Source of the DNA: JBFHNV01 sp965365655
GTDB taxonomy: Bacteria; Pseudomonadota; Gammaproteobacteria; HK1
Reading direction: 5' to 3'
Assembly (NCBI GenBank): GCA_965365655.1
Contig: CBDUCN010000244.1
Location: 1 to 8,098, forward strand
DNA: 8,098 nt
The position numbers and the translations under genes are program-made. The notes under the pieces were generated by a model. It ran no database searches. It was not told the DNA's origin and saw only the letters and a program-made list of their open reading frames with translations. Shown here in pieces: positions 1 to 7,076 of this stretch (position 1 is the stretch's first letter; every line of letters begins with the position of its first letter).

Positions 1-297
1 ATGTACGGCGCGGCGGCGGCACGCTCCAGATCCCGCGTGGGCGCGCCTCGCGCGGCAGGGGGCGCCCGCGCGCGGCGCACCCCGCACATTCCGGAGACCC
101 GCGGCACCGGCGCAATGCCGTGCAGAGCGGCCGCTCGGCCCCGGAGGCCAGCGCACCGGACCCGAGCCGGCAGCGCAGCCCCCGCGCCTCGCGGGCCGTG
201 GGCTCCTGGTCCCCGGCCGGTTGCGCTAGCATCCCGGCTCAGCCCCCGGCTGGCCCGGCCGGACGGGGCGTTCCTTTGCCGACCGGAGACCCCGGAC
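1..297. other. Upstream stretch without a supportable gene
   Basis: I see no gene here. The + frame is open from the first base into the CBS gene, but its translation is Arg/Ala/Pro-rich low complexity with no domain character, as expected for non-coding DNA at this GC content. It could hold the end of an upstream gene cut by the window edge. A minus-strand ATG at 87-89 opens a 29-codon frame running off the left edge, but it has no recognisable motif. The only site worth noting is a -10-like element at 227-232, listed separately. Confidence 0.6.
227..232 (+). promoter_or_regulatory. Possible -10 element for the CBS gene
   Basis: TAGCAT matches the sigma-70 -10 consensus TATAAT at four of six positions and stands out in a GC-rich background. 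It would place the transcript start near 239, giving a 5' leader of about 60 bases to the ATG at 298. No convincing -35 hexamer lies 16-18 bases upstream, so this is a weak call. Confidence 0.25.
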
Positions 298-699
298 ATG
301 CCGCTCAGCATCATCCCGCACGTGGTCACCGAGCAGACGGTGCACGCGTTGAGCCCTGCGCACCGGGCACAGGACGTCGCCCGGCTGATGGTCGACCAGA
401 ACGTGTCGGCGGTGGTCATCGAGGACGACGGCGGGCGGCTGGTCGGCATCGTCACCGAGCGCGACCTGAGCCGCCGGGTGGTCGCCACGGACACGCTCAG
501 CTCCACCGTCACCGCGGCCGACGTGATGACCCCCGACCCGCAGGTCGTCGGTCCGGAGGAGTCCCCCGCCCAGGCGCTCGCGATCATGACGCGCTACGGC
601 ATCCGCCACCTCCCGGTGGTGTCGGACGGGCGGGTGCTGGCCGTGGTGTCCCTGCGCGACCTGCAGCTCTCGATGTCGCGGCAGGTGGTCAGCATCTGA
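298..699 (+). CDS. Small CBS-domain-pair protein
   Basis: A 133-residue protein made almost entirely of two CBS domains (a Bateman module). The first spans about residues 12-62 and carries GIVTERDL at 50-57. The second spans about 76-128 and carries the typical GIRHLPVV at 101-108 and SLRDL at 118-122. CBS pairs usually bind adenine nucleotides or related ligands and act as regulatory sensors. No enzyme or transporter domain is attached, so this is a stand-alone CBS protein, probably cytoplasmic, as no signal peptide or membrane segment is seen. The ATG at 298 was chosen because GGAG at 285-288 sits 9 bases upstream and because the 99 codons of open frame before it are low complexity. It lies 130 bases ahead of tamA on the same strand. 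Ligand and partner cannot be read from sequence, and no functional link to tamAB is shown. Confidence 0.88.
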   Translation: MPLSIIPHVVTEQTVHALSPAHRAQDVARLMVDQNVSAVVIEDDGGRLVGIVTERDLSRRVVATDTLSSTVTAADVMTPDPQVVGPEESPAQALAIMTRYGIRHLPVVSDGRVLAVVSLRDLQLSMSRQVVSI

Positions 700-705
700 T
701 TCCTT

Positions 706-720
706 GCCGGTCGCGCCGGC
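706..720 (+). terminator. Short hairpin after the CBS gene, possible weak terminator
   Basis: GCCGG (706-710) and CCGGC (716-720) form a perfect 5-bp stem around the loop TCGCG, starting 7 bases after the CBS stop codon. There is no T-run beyond two Ts directly after the stem, so intrinsic termination would be weak at best. Such short GC stems are common by chance at this base composition. Confidence 0.22.
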
Positions 721-755
721 TTGCATCCTGCGGCGAGCCGACGAACGCGCGCGTG

Positions 756-761
756 TAAGCT
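756..761 (+). promoter_or_regulatory. Possible -10 element for the tamAB operon
   Basis: TAAGCT sits in the gap between the CBS gene and tamA and resembles a -10 hexamer at only three of six positions, keeping the important T, A and final T. It would give a start near 768 and a leader of about 62 bases. No -35 hexamer is recognisable at the usual distance. Read-through from the CBS gene promoter is equally possible. Confidence 0.18.
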
Positions 762-829
762 CCCGGTGCGCCATTCGCACCGCGGCCGCGCCCCCAGGGT
801 CGCGGCGCAGCAACCGACACGTCGTCCCG

Positions 830-898
830 ATGCACGTCCGAGCCCGCCGTGCCACCCTGGTGGCTCTCTATGCACTCGCGCCCGCGCTCGGCGGCTGC
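830..898 (+). other. Predicted signal peptide with lipobox-like end on TamA
   Basis: Codons 1-23 encode a basic start, the hydrophobic stretch TLVALYALAPAL and then GGC, with Cys23 at 896-898. Leu at -3 and Gly at -1 fit signal peptidase II; Gly at -2 is tolerated but not ideal. Ser at +2 would direct a lipoprotein to the outer membrane under the E. coli sorting rule. Cleavage by signal peptidase I without lipidation cannot be excluded; no strong AxA site is seen nearby. Confidence 0.6.
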
Positions 899-2629
899 TC
901 CTACCTCGGCTGGGGCGGTGACGGCGAGGACGCGGCGCAGGCGGTGGCGCCCGTCCCCCGCGTCGAGGTCGTGATCGAGGGCGTGGACGAGGAGCGCGAG
1001 CGCAACGCCCTCGCGTTCCTGGGCCTCGCGGAAGAACCCTGCGACGCGCCGGAGTGGCGCATCCGCAGGCGCTTCGCCCGCTCCGACAACGAGATCGCGC
1101 GCGCGCTCCGGGCCTTCGGCCACTACCGCACGGGCGTGCAGAAGACGCTGGAGCGCGGCGAGGCATGCTGGATCGCGACCTTCCGCATCGATCCGGGCCC
1201 GCGCGTCGAGGTCTCGGAGGTGGACGTCGAGATCGACGGTGCGGCGCAGGGGGACGCGGCGTTCGACACCCTGCTCGGCGACCTGCCGCTGCGCGCCGGC
1301 GAGCCGCTGAACCACGGCGACTACGAGGCCACCAAGAGCAGGCTCACGTCGCTGGCCGCGGAGCGCGGCTACAGAGACGCCCGCCTGACCCGCCAGCGCC
1401 TGCTGGTGGACGTCGACGCGGGCACCGCGCGCGCCGAGCTGACGCTGGAGTCCGGCCCGCGCTACCGCCTGGGCGAGCTGGAGATCGAGTCCGAGGCGCT
1501 GGACGAGGGGCTCGTGCGGCGCATCGTGGAGTACGAACCGGGGAACCCGTACACCGCGGATCGCGTTCACGCGATCAACCGCGCGCTGAACGACAGCGGA
1601 TACTTCGCGTCGGTGGACGTGCGCCCGGAGCCGGACGCGGCGGAAGACCTCACGATCCCGGTCCGGATCCAGACTCGTGCGCGCAAGCGCCACCTCTACA
1701 CCGCGGGCGCCGGATTCGCGACGGACACCGGCCCGCGGGTGCGCCTCGGCTACGAGAACCGGCGCATCAACCGGCGCGGCCACCGCGCCGACGTGCGCCT
1801 CATCGGCTCGCCGGTGGAGAGCTCGCTGGTCGCACGCTACCGCATCCCGCTCGCCCGCCCGCAGAGCGAATGGCTGAACTTCACCGCGCGTGCCGCCCAC
1901 GAGGACACCGACACCTTCAAGAGCACCAGCGCGACGCTGGGCGTCAGCGCGACGCACCTGCGCGGGAAGTGGCTGGAGACCAAGTCGCTGGAGTACCGCC
2001 GGGAGGACTTCGACGTCGGCGCGACCGACGACAAGAGCGGCTTCCTGCTGCCGGGCCTCAGCTACGCGCGCACCCAGAGCGACGGCAGCCTGCGCCCGCG
2101 CAAGGGCTGGAAGCTGTTCGGGGAGCTGCGCCTCGCCGCCGAGGCGCTGCTCTCCGACGCGAACCTCGTCTACGCACGCGTCGAGGCGGACTGGCTGCGC
2201 GCCCTGCCCTGGGACGGTCGGATCATCGTCAACTCACAGCTCGGCGCGCTGGCCAGCAACGACTTCGACGCCCTGCCGCCATCGCTGCGCTTCTTCGCCG
2301 GCGGCGACAACAGCGTGCGCGGCTACGACTTCGAGAGCCTGGGCCCGGAGGACGACACCGGCGAGGTGATCGGCGGGCGATACCTCGCGACCGCGAGCGT
2401 GGAGTACGAGCACCCGATCAAGGGCGCGTGGAGCGCCGCCGCGTTCGTCGACGCCGGCAACGCGTTCGACAACGACTTCTCGCAGGACGTGAAGGTCGGC
2501 GTGGGCGTCGGCGTGCGCTGGCAGTCGCCGGTGGGCCCGGTGCGCGTGGACCTCGCGCACCCGGTCAACGCGGACGAAGGCGACGACACGACGATCCGGC
2601 TGCACCTGCGTCTCGGACCGGATCTCTGA
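830..2629 (+). CDS. tamA: TamA, Omp85-family outer-membrane barrel of the translocation and assembly module
   Basis: A 599-residue protein (E. coli TamA is 577). Residues 1-22 form a signal peptide (basic MHVRARR, then a hydrophobic core) ending in LGGC with Cys23 followed by Ser, which reads as a possible lipobox. Three POTRA domains follow at about 44-123, 124-207 and 211-283, with GHYRTGV (97-103) and GYFASV (257-262) at typical positions. From about 287 the Omp85 barrel runs to the end. It shows FATDTGPRV (296-304), LRFFAGGDNSVRGYDFESLG (486-505) with the diagnostic VRGY (496-499) in the loop that folds into the barrel, FVDAGNAF (539-546) and VRWQSPVGPVRVD (562-574). The terminus is LGPDL; E. 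coli TamA ends LGPEL. The ATG at 830 was chosen because it directly precedes the signal peptide; upstream in frame there is only a TTG at 704. No Shine-Dalgarno is visible. It works with TamB, encoded 4 bases downstream. Confidence 0.95.
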   Translation: MHVRARRATLVALYALAPALGGCSYLGWGGDGEDAAQAVAPVPRVEVVIEGVDEERERNALAFLGLAEEPCDAPEWRIRRRFARSDNEIARALRAFGHYRTGVQKTLERGEACWIATFRIDPGPRVEVSEVDVEIDGAAQGDAAFDTLLGDLPLRAGEPLNHGDYEATKSRLTSLAAERGYRDARLTRQRLLVDVDAGTARAELTLESGPRYRLGELEIESEALDEGLVRRIVEYEPGNPYTADRVHAINRALNDSGYFASVDVRPEPDAAEDLTIPVRIQTRARKRHLYTAGAGFATDTGPRVRLGYENRRINRRGHRADVRLIGSPVESSLVARYRIPLARPQSEWLNFTARAAHEDTDTFKSTSATLGVSATHLRGKWLETKSLEYRREDFDVGATDDKSGFLLPGLSYARTQSDGSLRPRKGWKLFGELRLAAEALLSDANLVYARVEADWLRALPWDGRIIVNSQLGALASNDFDALPPSLRFFAGGDNSVRGYDFESLGPEDDTGEVIGGRYLATASVEYEHPIKGAWSAAAFVDAGNAFDNDFSQDVKVGVGVGVRWQSPVGPVRVDLAHPVNADEGDDTTIRLHLRLGPDL

Positions 2630-2633
2630 TCCG

Positions 2634-5600
2634 ATGCAGGAGACGGACGCGCCTGCTCCTCACGCACCGGCGAAGCGCGGCCCGGTGCGGCGGCTGCTGC
2701 GCATCGCGTGGCGTACCGGACTCGTCGCGCTGCTGCTGCTCGGCGTGCTCGCCGCCGCGCTGCTCGGGCTGCTGGGTACCCGCGCCGGCAGCGACTGGCT
2801 GCTGCGCACCGGGGCGGAGCGCGCGGGCGTCGGGCTCGACTACGCGGCGCTGCGCGGCACGCTGCTGGGCCGCCTGGAGATCGACGACCTCGACGTGGAC
2901 GCGGACGGCACGCACGTGCAGGTGCGCCGCGCGGTGCTGCACTGGGATCCTGCCGCGCTGCTCTCCCCCGCGCTGGTGGTGAAGGAGCTGGCCGCGCGCG
3001 GCGTGCGCGTGCGCACGCCGGACACGGCGCCGTCGCAGCAGCCGCCGCGCATCGCCGTGCCGGCGCTTCCCGCGCTGACGCTGCCGCTGCCCGTTCGCAT
3101 CGAGACGCTGGCGCTGGACGAGCTGCGGCTCGGCGACCCGGACGGCCCGCCCGCGCTGGCCCGGCTGCGCGTGCGGATCGACGCCGAGGGCGATCGCGTC
3201 ACCGTGTCCGACCTCGCCCTCGCCCGCGACGACCTGGCCGTCGCCGGCGAGCTCTCCGCGGCACTGCGCGGCGACTGGCCGCTGGACGGGCGCCTGTCGC
3301 TGACCGGCGCGCACGGCGAGCTCCCGATCGACCTCGCGCTCGTGATCGCCGGCAACGCGCGCGCCCCGGCCCTCGAGGCGGTCGCACGCGAGCCCGCCGC
3401 GCTGCGCGCGTCGCTGCAGGCGGACCTTCGCGAGCACCCGCCGCGCGCCGACCTGGCGCTGGACTGGGACGAGATCGCGCTGCCGGCCAGCGCGCCGCTG
3501 GCGAGTCCCGGCGGCCGGTTGCGCGCGCACACGGAGGATCTGGCCGTGAGCCTGGAGCTGGATGCCCGCGTGTCCGGCGCGCCGGGCGGCGTGCGCGAGG
3601 TGGGCCTGCGCGCCGACGGCCGCGTGCAGGCCCTCGAGCCGCCGTTCGCCGGCGCGCTGGACCTGGACTGGCGGGTGCTGACCGAGGCCGCGTCGTTCGC
3701 GGGCAGCGGACGCGTGGCGGGCGACCCCACGGCCCTGCAGCTGGAGCACACGCTGCAGCAGCCGTTCACCGTCGCGACCCGCGGCACGGTCGCGCCCCGC
3801 GGAGCGGCCACCGAGGTGGACCTCGAGGGAGACTGGCGCGACCTGGCCTGGCCGCCCGGCGCCGGTGACGGTCCGGCCAGCCCCAGCGGGCGCTACGCCG
3901 TGAAGGGAGGCCTCGCCGATCTCACCGCGCAGGTCGAGGCCGTGCTCACCGGCGCCGGAGGCGTCGAGCAGGTGACGCTGGACCTCGCCGGCGGCGCGGC
4001 GCCGGAGCCCCCGCACGCGTTCAGCGCGACGCTCGCGTGGCAGGCGCAGACCGCGCCCGTCGGCGCGCTGCGCGGCGCCGGGCGCGCCGAGGGTGACAGC
4101 ACCCGGGTGCGTTTCGAGCACGACCTCGACGGACCCGGCGCGGCCACGGTGCGGCTGGCAGGGCACGCCGACCTCGGCGGCAAACCCGCGATCGACGTGC
4201 AGGGCGACTGGCGGGACCTTCGCTGGCCGCTGGAGGGCGATGCGGTGGCGCGCTCCCCGCAGGGCCGTGTCACGCTTCGCGGTCCGCTGGACGCGCTCGC
4301 GGTGATCCTGCGGGCCGAGACCGAGGCCGAGCCGGTGGGCACGGTGTCGCTGCGCGCGACCACCACCGTGACCCCGGAGCAGGCGCGCGACCTCGACCTG
4401 GCCGCGGACCTGCTGGGCGGCTCGCTGACCGCCCGCGGGCGGGTCGGCTGGGCCGGCGGCGTGACCGCCGCGCTGGCGATCGACGCCGACGGCATCGACC
4501 CCGGGCACTTCGATCCCCGCGCCGCCGGCTCGCTGCAGGCGCGGCTGGGCGTCGACCTCGCGGTGACCGACGGACACCCGGTCGGCAGCGTGGACCTGCA
4601 GCGCCTCGGCGGGACGCTGGGCGGATACCCCGTGCGCGGCGCGGGCCGCGTGAATCTCACCGCCGGCGGCGCAGAGGCTCGCGAGGTGGTGCTGGAGACC
4701 GGCAGCAACCGGCTCGAGGTGAGCGGCCGCGTGGAGCAGACCCTCGCACTGGACTACAGGCTCGACGCACCGGCCCTCGAGCAGCTGTGGCCCGACCTCG
4801 CCGGCGCGCTGCAGGGCGACGGCAGCGTCGGCGGCCGCCCGGAGGCGCCGGTCGTGCGCGCCCGCCTGTCCGCGAAGAACCTGCGCGCGGGCGGGCTTCG
4901 TCTCGGGACGGCGGACCTGGACGCCGACGTGGACCTGGCCGTCGACCGTGCGTCCCGCGTGTCGCTGTCCGCGCGCGGCCTTGGCATTGCGGATCAGGTG
5001 GTGGACCGGGTGGACGCGGCGCTCGAAGGTCGCCGCGGCGAGCACCGGCTGACCGTGACCGCCGAGGCGCCGGAGGGCCGGCTGGAGCTGGCCGCGCGCG
5101 GCGGGCTCGCGGACGGCGGCCGCTGGAAGGGAGAGCTGCGCACGCTGGACCTGCTGGGCACGCCGCTGGGCGACTGGCGCCTGGAGCGCCCGTCAGCGCT
5201 GGACGTCGGCCCGGACGGCGCCGAGACCGGAAACGCGTGCGTCGAGAGCGACGGCGCACGGCTGTGCGCCCGCGTCGCGCGCGCCGCGCAGGGGGCGCAG
5301 GAGGCGGAGCTGAGCCTCGCCGCGCTGCCGATCGCCCGCCTCGGGACGTGGCTGCCCGACGGCCTGGAGGTCGAGGGCGCGCTGGATGCGCAGGCCCGTG
5401 CGCTGAGCGGGACGACGCTGACCGCCACCGCGACCGTGAGCGCGACGCCCACGCGCATCACGCTGCCGGAGGCGGCCGCCGGAGAGCCGATCACCCTGTC
5501 GCTGGACGACACCGTGGTGGAGGCGCGCCACGGCCCCGAGGGCAGCGATGCCACGCTGCGCAGCCGGATCAACGGCGACGGCCGCGTGCAGGGCCGCGTG

Positions 5601-6890
5601 ACCGTGGGCCCGGCGGGCAGCGCGCCGCCCGCGCTCGGCGGCGAGGTGCAGGCCAGCCTGCCGGACCTGTCGCCGTTCGGCGCCCTGGTGCCGGCCGTCT
5701 CCGGACTCGCGGGCCGCCTGCAGGCGGACCTCGCGCTCGCGGGCAACGTCGCCGATCCGCGCGTGCGGGGCGTGCTGTCGCTCAGCGACGGAACGGCCAG
5801 CGTCAGCGCCGCCGGCATCACCGTGGAACGCACCGCGCTGGAAGTCCGCGGTAGCGACGACGGGCGCTTCACGATGACCGGCGAGGCACACTCCGGCCCC
5901 GGCTCGATCGCGATCGAGGGCAAGGGCCAGGTCGACGGCGAACGCTGGGCGGTGGAGCTGAAGGCGAAGGGCGATCGCTTCGAGGCCGCGAAGCTGGTGA
6001 CCGTGCAGGCGCTGGTGTCGCCGGACCTGGAGCTGAAGGCGGGACCGGAGCAGCTCGCGGTGCGCGGCAAGGTGCACGTGCCGCAGGCGCAGATCACCGT
6101 CAAGGAGGTGCCGCCCGGCGTCGTGCAGGTGTCGGACGACGAGACGCTGGTCGGCGAGGAGCCCGCGCAACCGCCCGCGTGGCGGCGCAACCTGGACGTC
6201 GCGCTGGACGTCAGCCTCGGCGACGAGGTGCGGGTGAGCGCGTTCGGCCTGGACGCCGGTCTCGCGGGCGGCCTCGCGGTTCGCGTCGACGGCACGGCGG
6301 CGCCCACCGGGCGCGGCACGGTGTCGCTGGAGGGCGGACGCTTCACGGCCTACGGCCAGGACCTCAGCATCCGGCGGGGCCGGCTGCTGTTCGCGGGCCC
6401 GCTGGACAACCCGGGACTGGACGTCGAGGCGGTGCGCGACGCCGGCGAGGTCACCGCCGGAATCGCAGTGTCCGGCAACGCGTCGCGCATCCAGTCGCGG
6501 GTGTTCTCGGAGCCGCCGCTGCCGCAGGCCGATGCCCTCGCGTGGCTGCTCACGGGGCGCGGCCTGTCGAGCGCCAGCCAGAGCGAAGGCAACGCGCTGG
6601 CGAGCGCCGCGGTGGCGCTGGGCGTGGAGCAGAGCGAGCAGGTGACGCGCCAGATCGGCAGCGCGCTGGGCCTGGACCAGCTCTCCGTGGCCGCCGGGGA
6701 GAGCCTGGAAGAGACCTCGCTGGTGCTCGGCAAGCAGCTCACCCCACAGCTGTTCATCCGCTACGCGCTCGGCGTGATGGGCGACGAGGGACGCGTGGAG
6801 CTCGAGTACAAGATCACCGACAACATCAGCGTGGAAGGCGAATCGGGCGCGGCGCACGGCGCCGACGTGCTGTACCGGCTGGAGCGCTGA
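2634..6890 (+). CDS. tamB: TamB, inner-membrane-anchored periplasm-spanning partner of TamA
   Basis: A 1418-residue AsmA-like/TamB protein (E. coli TamB is about 1260). A basic cytoplasmic start (KRGPVRRLLR, 14-23) precedes one membrane helix at about 27-48, then the typical GTRAGSDWLL (48-57). The body is repeating beta-strand sequence, as in other bridge-like groove proteins, with a clear internal repeat of about 124 residues from 277. The C-terminal TamB (DUF490) domain is well marked: GRGTVSLEGGRF from 1226, DALAWLLTGRGLS at 1300-1312, LFIRYALGV at 1373-1381 and VELEYKITDNISVEG at 1388-1402, ending VLYRLER. The only cysteines are 869 and 878. The start is 4 bases past the tamA stop with only weak GGA triplets upstream, so translational coupling is likely. 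TamB docks on TamA POTRA domains; roles in outer-membrane protein assembly and phospholipid transport are known for the family. It is complete, with no frameshift. Confidence 0.95.
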   Translation: MQETDAPAPHAPAKRGPVRRLLRIAWRTGLVALLLLGVLAAALLGLLGTRAGSDWLLRTGAERAGVGLDYAALRGTLLGRLEIDDLDVDADGTHVQVRRAVLHWDPAALLSPALVVKELAARGVRVRTPDTAPSQQPPRIAVPALPALTLPLPVRIETLALDELRLGDPDGPPALARLRVRIDAEGDRVTVSDLALARDDLAVAGELSAALRGDWPLDGRLSLTGAHGELPIDLALVIAGNARAPALEAVAREPAALRASLQADLREHPPRADLALDWDEIALPASAPLASPGGRLRAHTEDLAVSLELDARVSGAPGGVREVGLRADGRVQALEPPFAGALDLDWRVLTEAASFAGSGRVAGDPTALQLEHTLQQPFTVATRGTVAPRGAATEVDLEGDWRDLAWPPGAGDGPASPSGRYAVKGGLADLTAQVEAVLTGAGGVEQVTLDLAGGAAPEPPHAFSATLAWQAQTAPVGALRGAGRAEGDSTRVRFEHDLDGPGAATVRLAGHADLGGKPAIDVQGDWRDLRWPLEGDAVARSPQGRVTLRGPLDALAVILRAETEAEPVGTVSLRATTTVTPEQARDLDLAADLLGGSLTARGRVGWAGGVTAALAIDADGIDPGHFDPRAAGSLQARLGVDLAVTDGHPVGSVDLQRLGGTLGGYPVRGAGRVNLTAGGAEAREVVLETGSNRLEVSGRVEQTLALDYRLDAPALEQLWPDLAGALQGDGSVGGRPEAPVVRARLSAKNLRAGGLRLGTADLDADVDLAVDRASRVSLSARGLGIADQVVDRVDAALEGRRGEHRLTVTAEAPEGRLELAARGGLADGGRWKGELRTLDLLGTPLGDWRLERPSALDVGPDGAETGNACVESDGARLCARVARAAQGAQEAELSLAALPIARLGTWLPDGLEVEGALDAQARALSGTTLTATATVSATPTRITLPEAAAGEPITLSLDDTVVEARHGPEGSDATLRSRINGDGRVQGRVTVGPAGSAPPALGGEVQASLPDLSPFGALVPAVSGLAGRLQADLALAGNVADPRVRGVLSLSDGTASVSAAGITVERTALEVRGSDDGRFTMTGEAHSGPGSIAIEGKGQVDGERWAVELKAKGDRFEAAKLVTVQALVSPDLELKAGPEQLAVRGKVHVPQAQITVKEVPPGVVQVSDDETLVGEEPAQPPAWRRNLDVALDVSLGDEVRVSAFGLDAGLAGGLAVRVDGTAAPTGRGTVSLEGGRFTAYGQDLSIRRGRLLFAGPLDNPGLDVEAVRDAGEVTAGIAVSGNASRIQSRVFSEPPLPQADALAWLLTGRGLSSASQSEGNALASAAVALGVEQSEQVTRQIGSALGLDQLSVAAGESLEETSLVLGKQLTPQLFIRYALGVMGDEGRVELEYKITDNISVEGESGAAHGADVLYRLER
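3462..4331 (+). repeat. Tandem protein repeat of about 124 residues inside TamB
   Basis: Three units begin at the same motif: DWDEIALP (residue 277), GDWRDLAWPP (D400) and GDWRDLRWPL (D525), spaced 123 and 125 residues. After each, a Ser-Pro-x-Gly-Arg turn recurs (SPGGRLRA, SPSGRYAV, SPQGRVTL). Units 1 and 2 also match late in the unit: GRVAGDPTALQLEHTL against GRAEGDSTRVRFEHDL. The third unit is clearly similar only over its first 40 or so residues. The DNA copies have diverged, so this is an old duplication rather than a recent expansion. Confidence 0.75.
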
Positions 6891-7038
6891 GGCCCGGCCC
6901 CTCACCCGGCTCCGGTGCCACGCCCCCATGACAGGGCGACGCATGCGCCACGAGTCAGGATTGGGAGCGGGCATCCGCGGCGCCGATCCGACCAGGGCCA
7001 TTCCCCGCGCGCTTGCGAGCGGTCGAAATCCGGCAGCC

Positions 7039-7047
7039 TGCTACCCT
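7039..7047 (+). promoter_or_regulatory. Possible extended -10 element for the DUF2157-like gene
   Basis: TGCTACCCT has the TGn extension followed by TACCCT, which keeps the T, A and final T of TATAAT. The start would fall near 7054, leaving a short leader of about 23 bases. The nearest -35-like hexamer, TTGCGA at 7013-7018, is 23 bases away, too far for a standard spacer, so the extended element would have to carry the promoter. Confidence 0.28.
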
Positions 7048-7065
7048 GGGGCCGCTGCACCACGC

Positions 7066-7073
7066 GGGGAGAG
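7066..7073 (+). promoter_or_regulatory. Ribosome binding site of the DUF2157-like gene
   Basis: GGGGAGAG contains GGAG (7068-7071) 5 bases before the ATG at 7077. This is the strongest Shine-Dalgarno sequence in the window and it decides the start of a gene whose end is not seen. Confidence 0.7.
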
Positions 7074-7076
7074 CCC

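Larger units (their letters stand above)
6891..7076. other. Gap between tamB and the DUF2157-like gene
   Basis: No gene is supportable here. A + frame beginning at the ATG at 6928 runs 61 codons into the next gene in another frame and has no recognisable content. I see no stem followed by a T-run that would serve as an intrinsic terminator for tamAB. Only small, imperfect GC palindromes occur (for example CGGCGCCG at 6978-6985). The end near the next gene contains a possible promoter element and a ribosome binding site. Confidence 0.5.

Noticed and set aside
1..89. Divergent minus-strand gene start (ATG at 87-89, MCGV...)
   Set aside because: Only 29 codons are visible, there is no family match, and it has no convincing ribosome binding site. 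It cannot be supported.
1..297. N-terminal extension of the CBS protein from the first base
   Set aside because: The extra 99 residues are low complexity, while the ATG at 298 has a well-placed GGAG and starts just ahead of the first CBS domain.
704..829. TTG start giving TamA 42 extra residues
   Set aside because: It would bury the signal peptide behind an Arg-rich tail with no function, and no ribosome binding site accompanies the TTG.
689..1957. 422-codon open frame on the minus strand opposite the tamA 5' half
   Set aside because: Mirrors tamA codons and has no protein-family character.
1054..2982. 642-codon + frame overlapping tamA and tamB out of frame
   Set aside because: Arg/Ala/Gly/Pro-rich shadow translation that overlaps two firmly identified genes.
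2565..5045. 826-codon open frame on the minus strand opposite tamB
   Set aside because: Its translation is Arg/Ala/His/Gln/Val-rich with no domain, and it lies opposite a well-recognised tamB. At this GC content, strong third-position GC bias removes stop codons from the opposite strand, so long antisense frames are expected.
6903..6917. CACC/GGTG inverted repeat after tamB as a terminator
   Set aside because: Only a 4-bp stem with a 7-base loop and no T-run; chance occurrence is likely.
5193..7001. 602-codon open frame on the minus strand opposite the tamB 3' half
   Set aside because: Same composition artefact; there is no recognisable motif and the + strand shows the conserved TamB C-terminal domain in this region.
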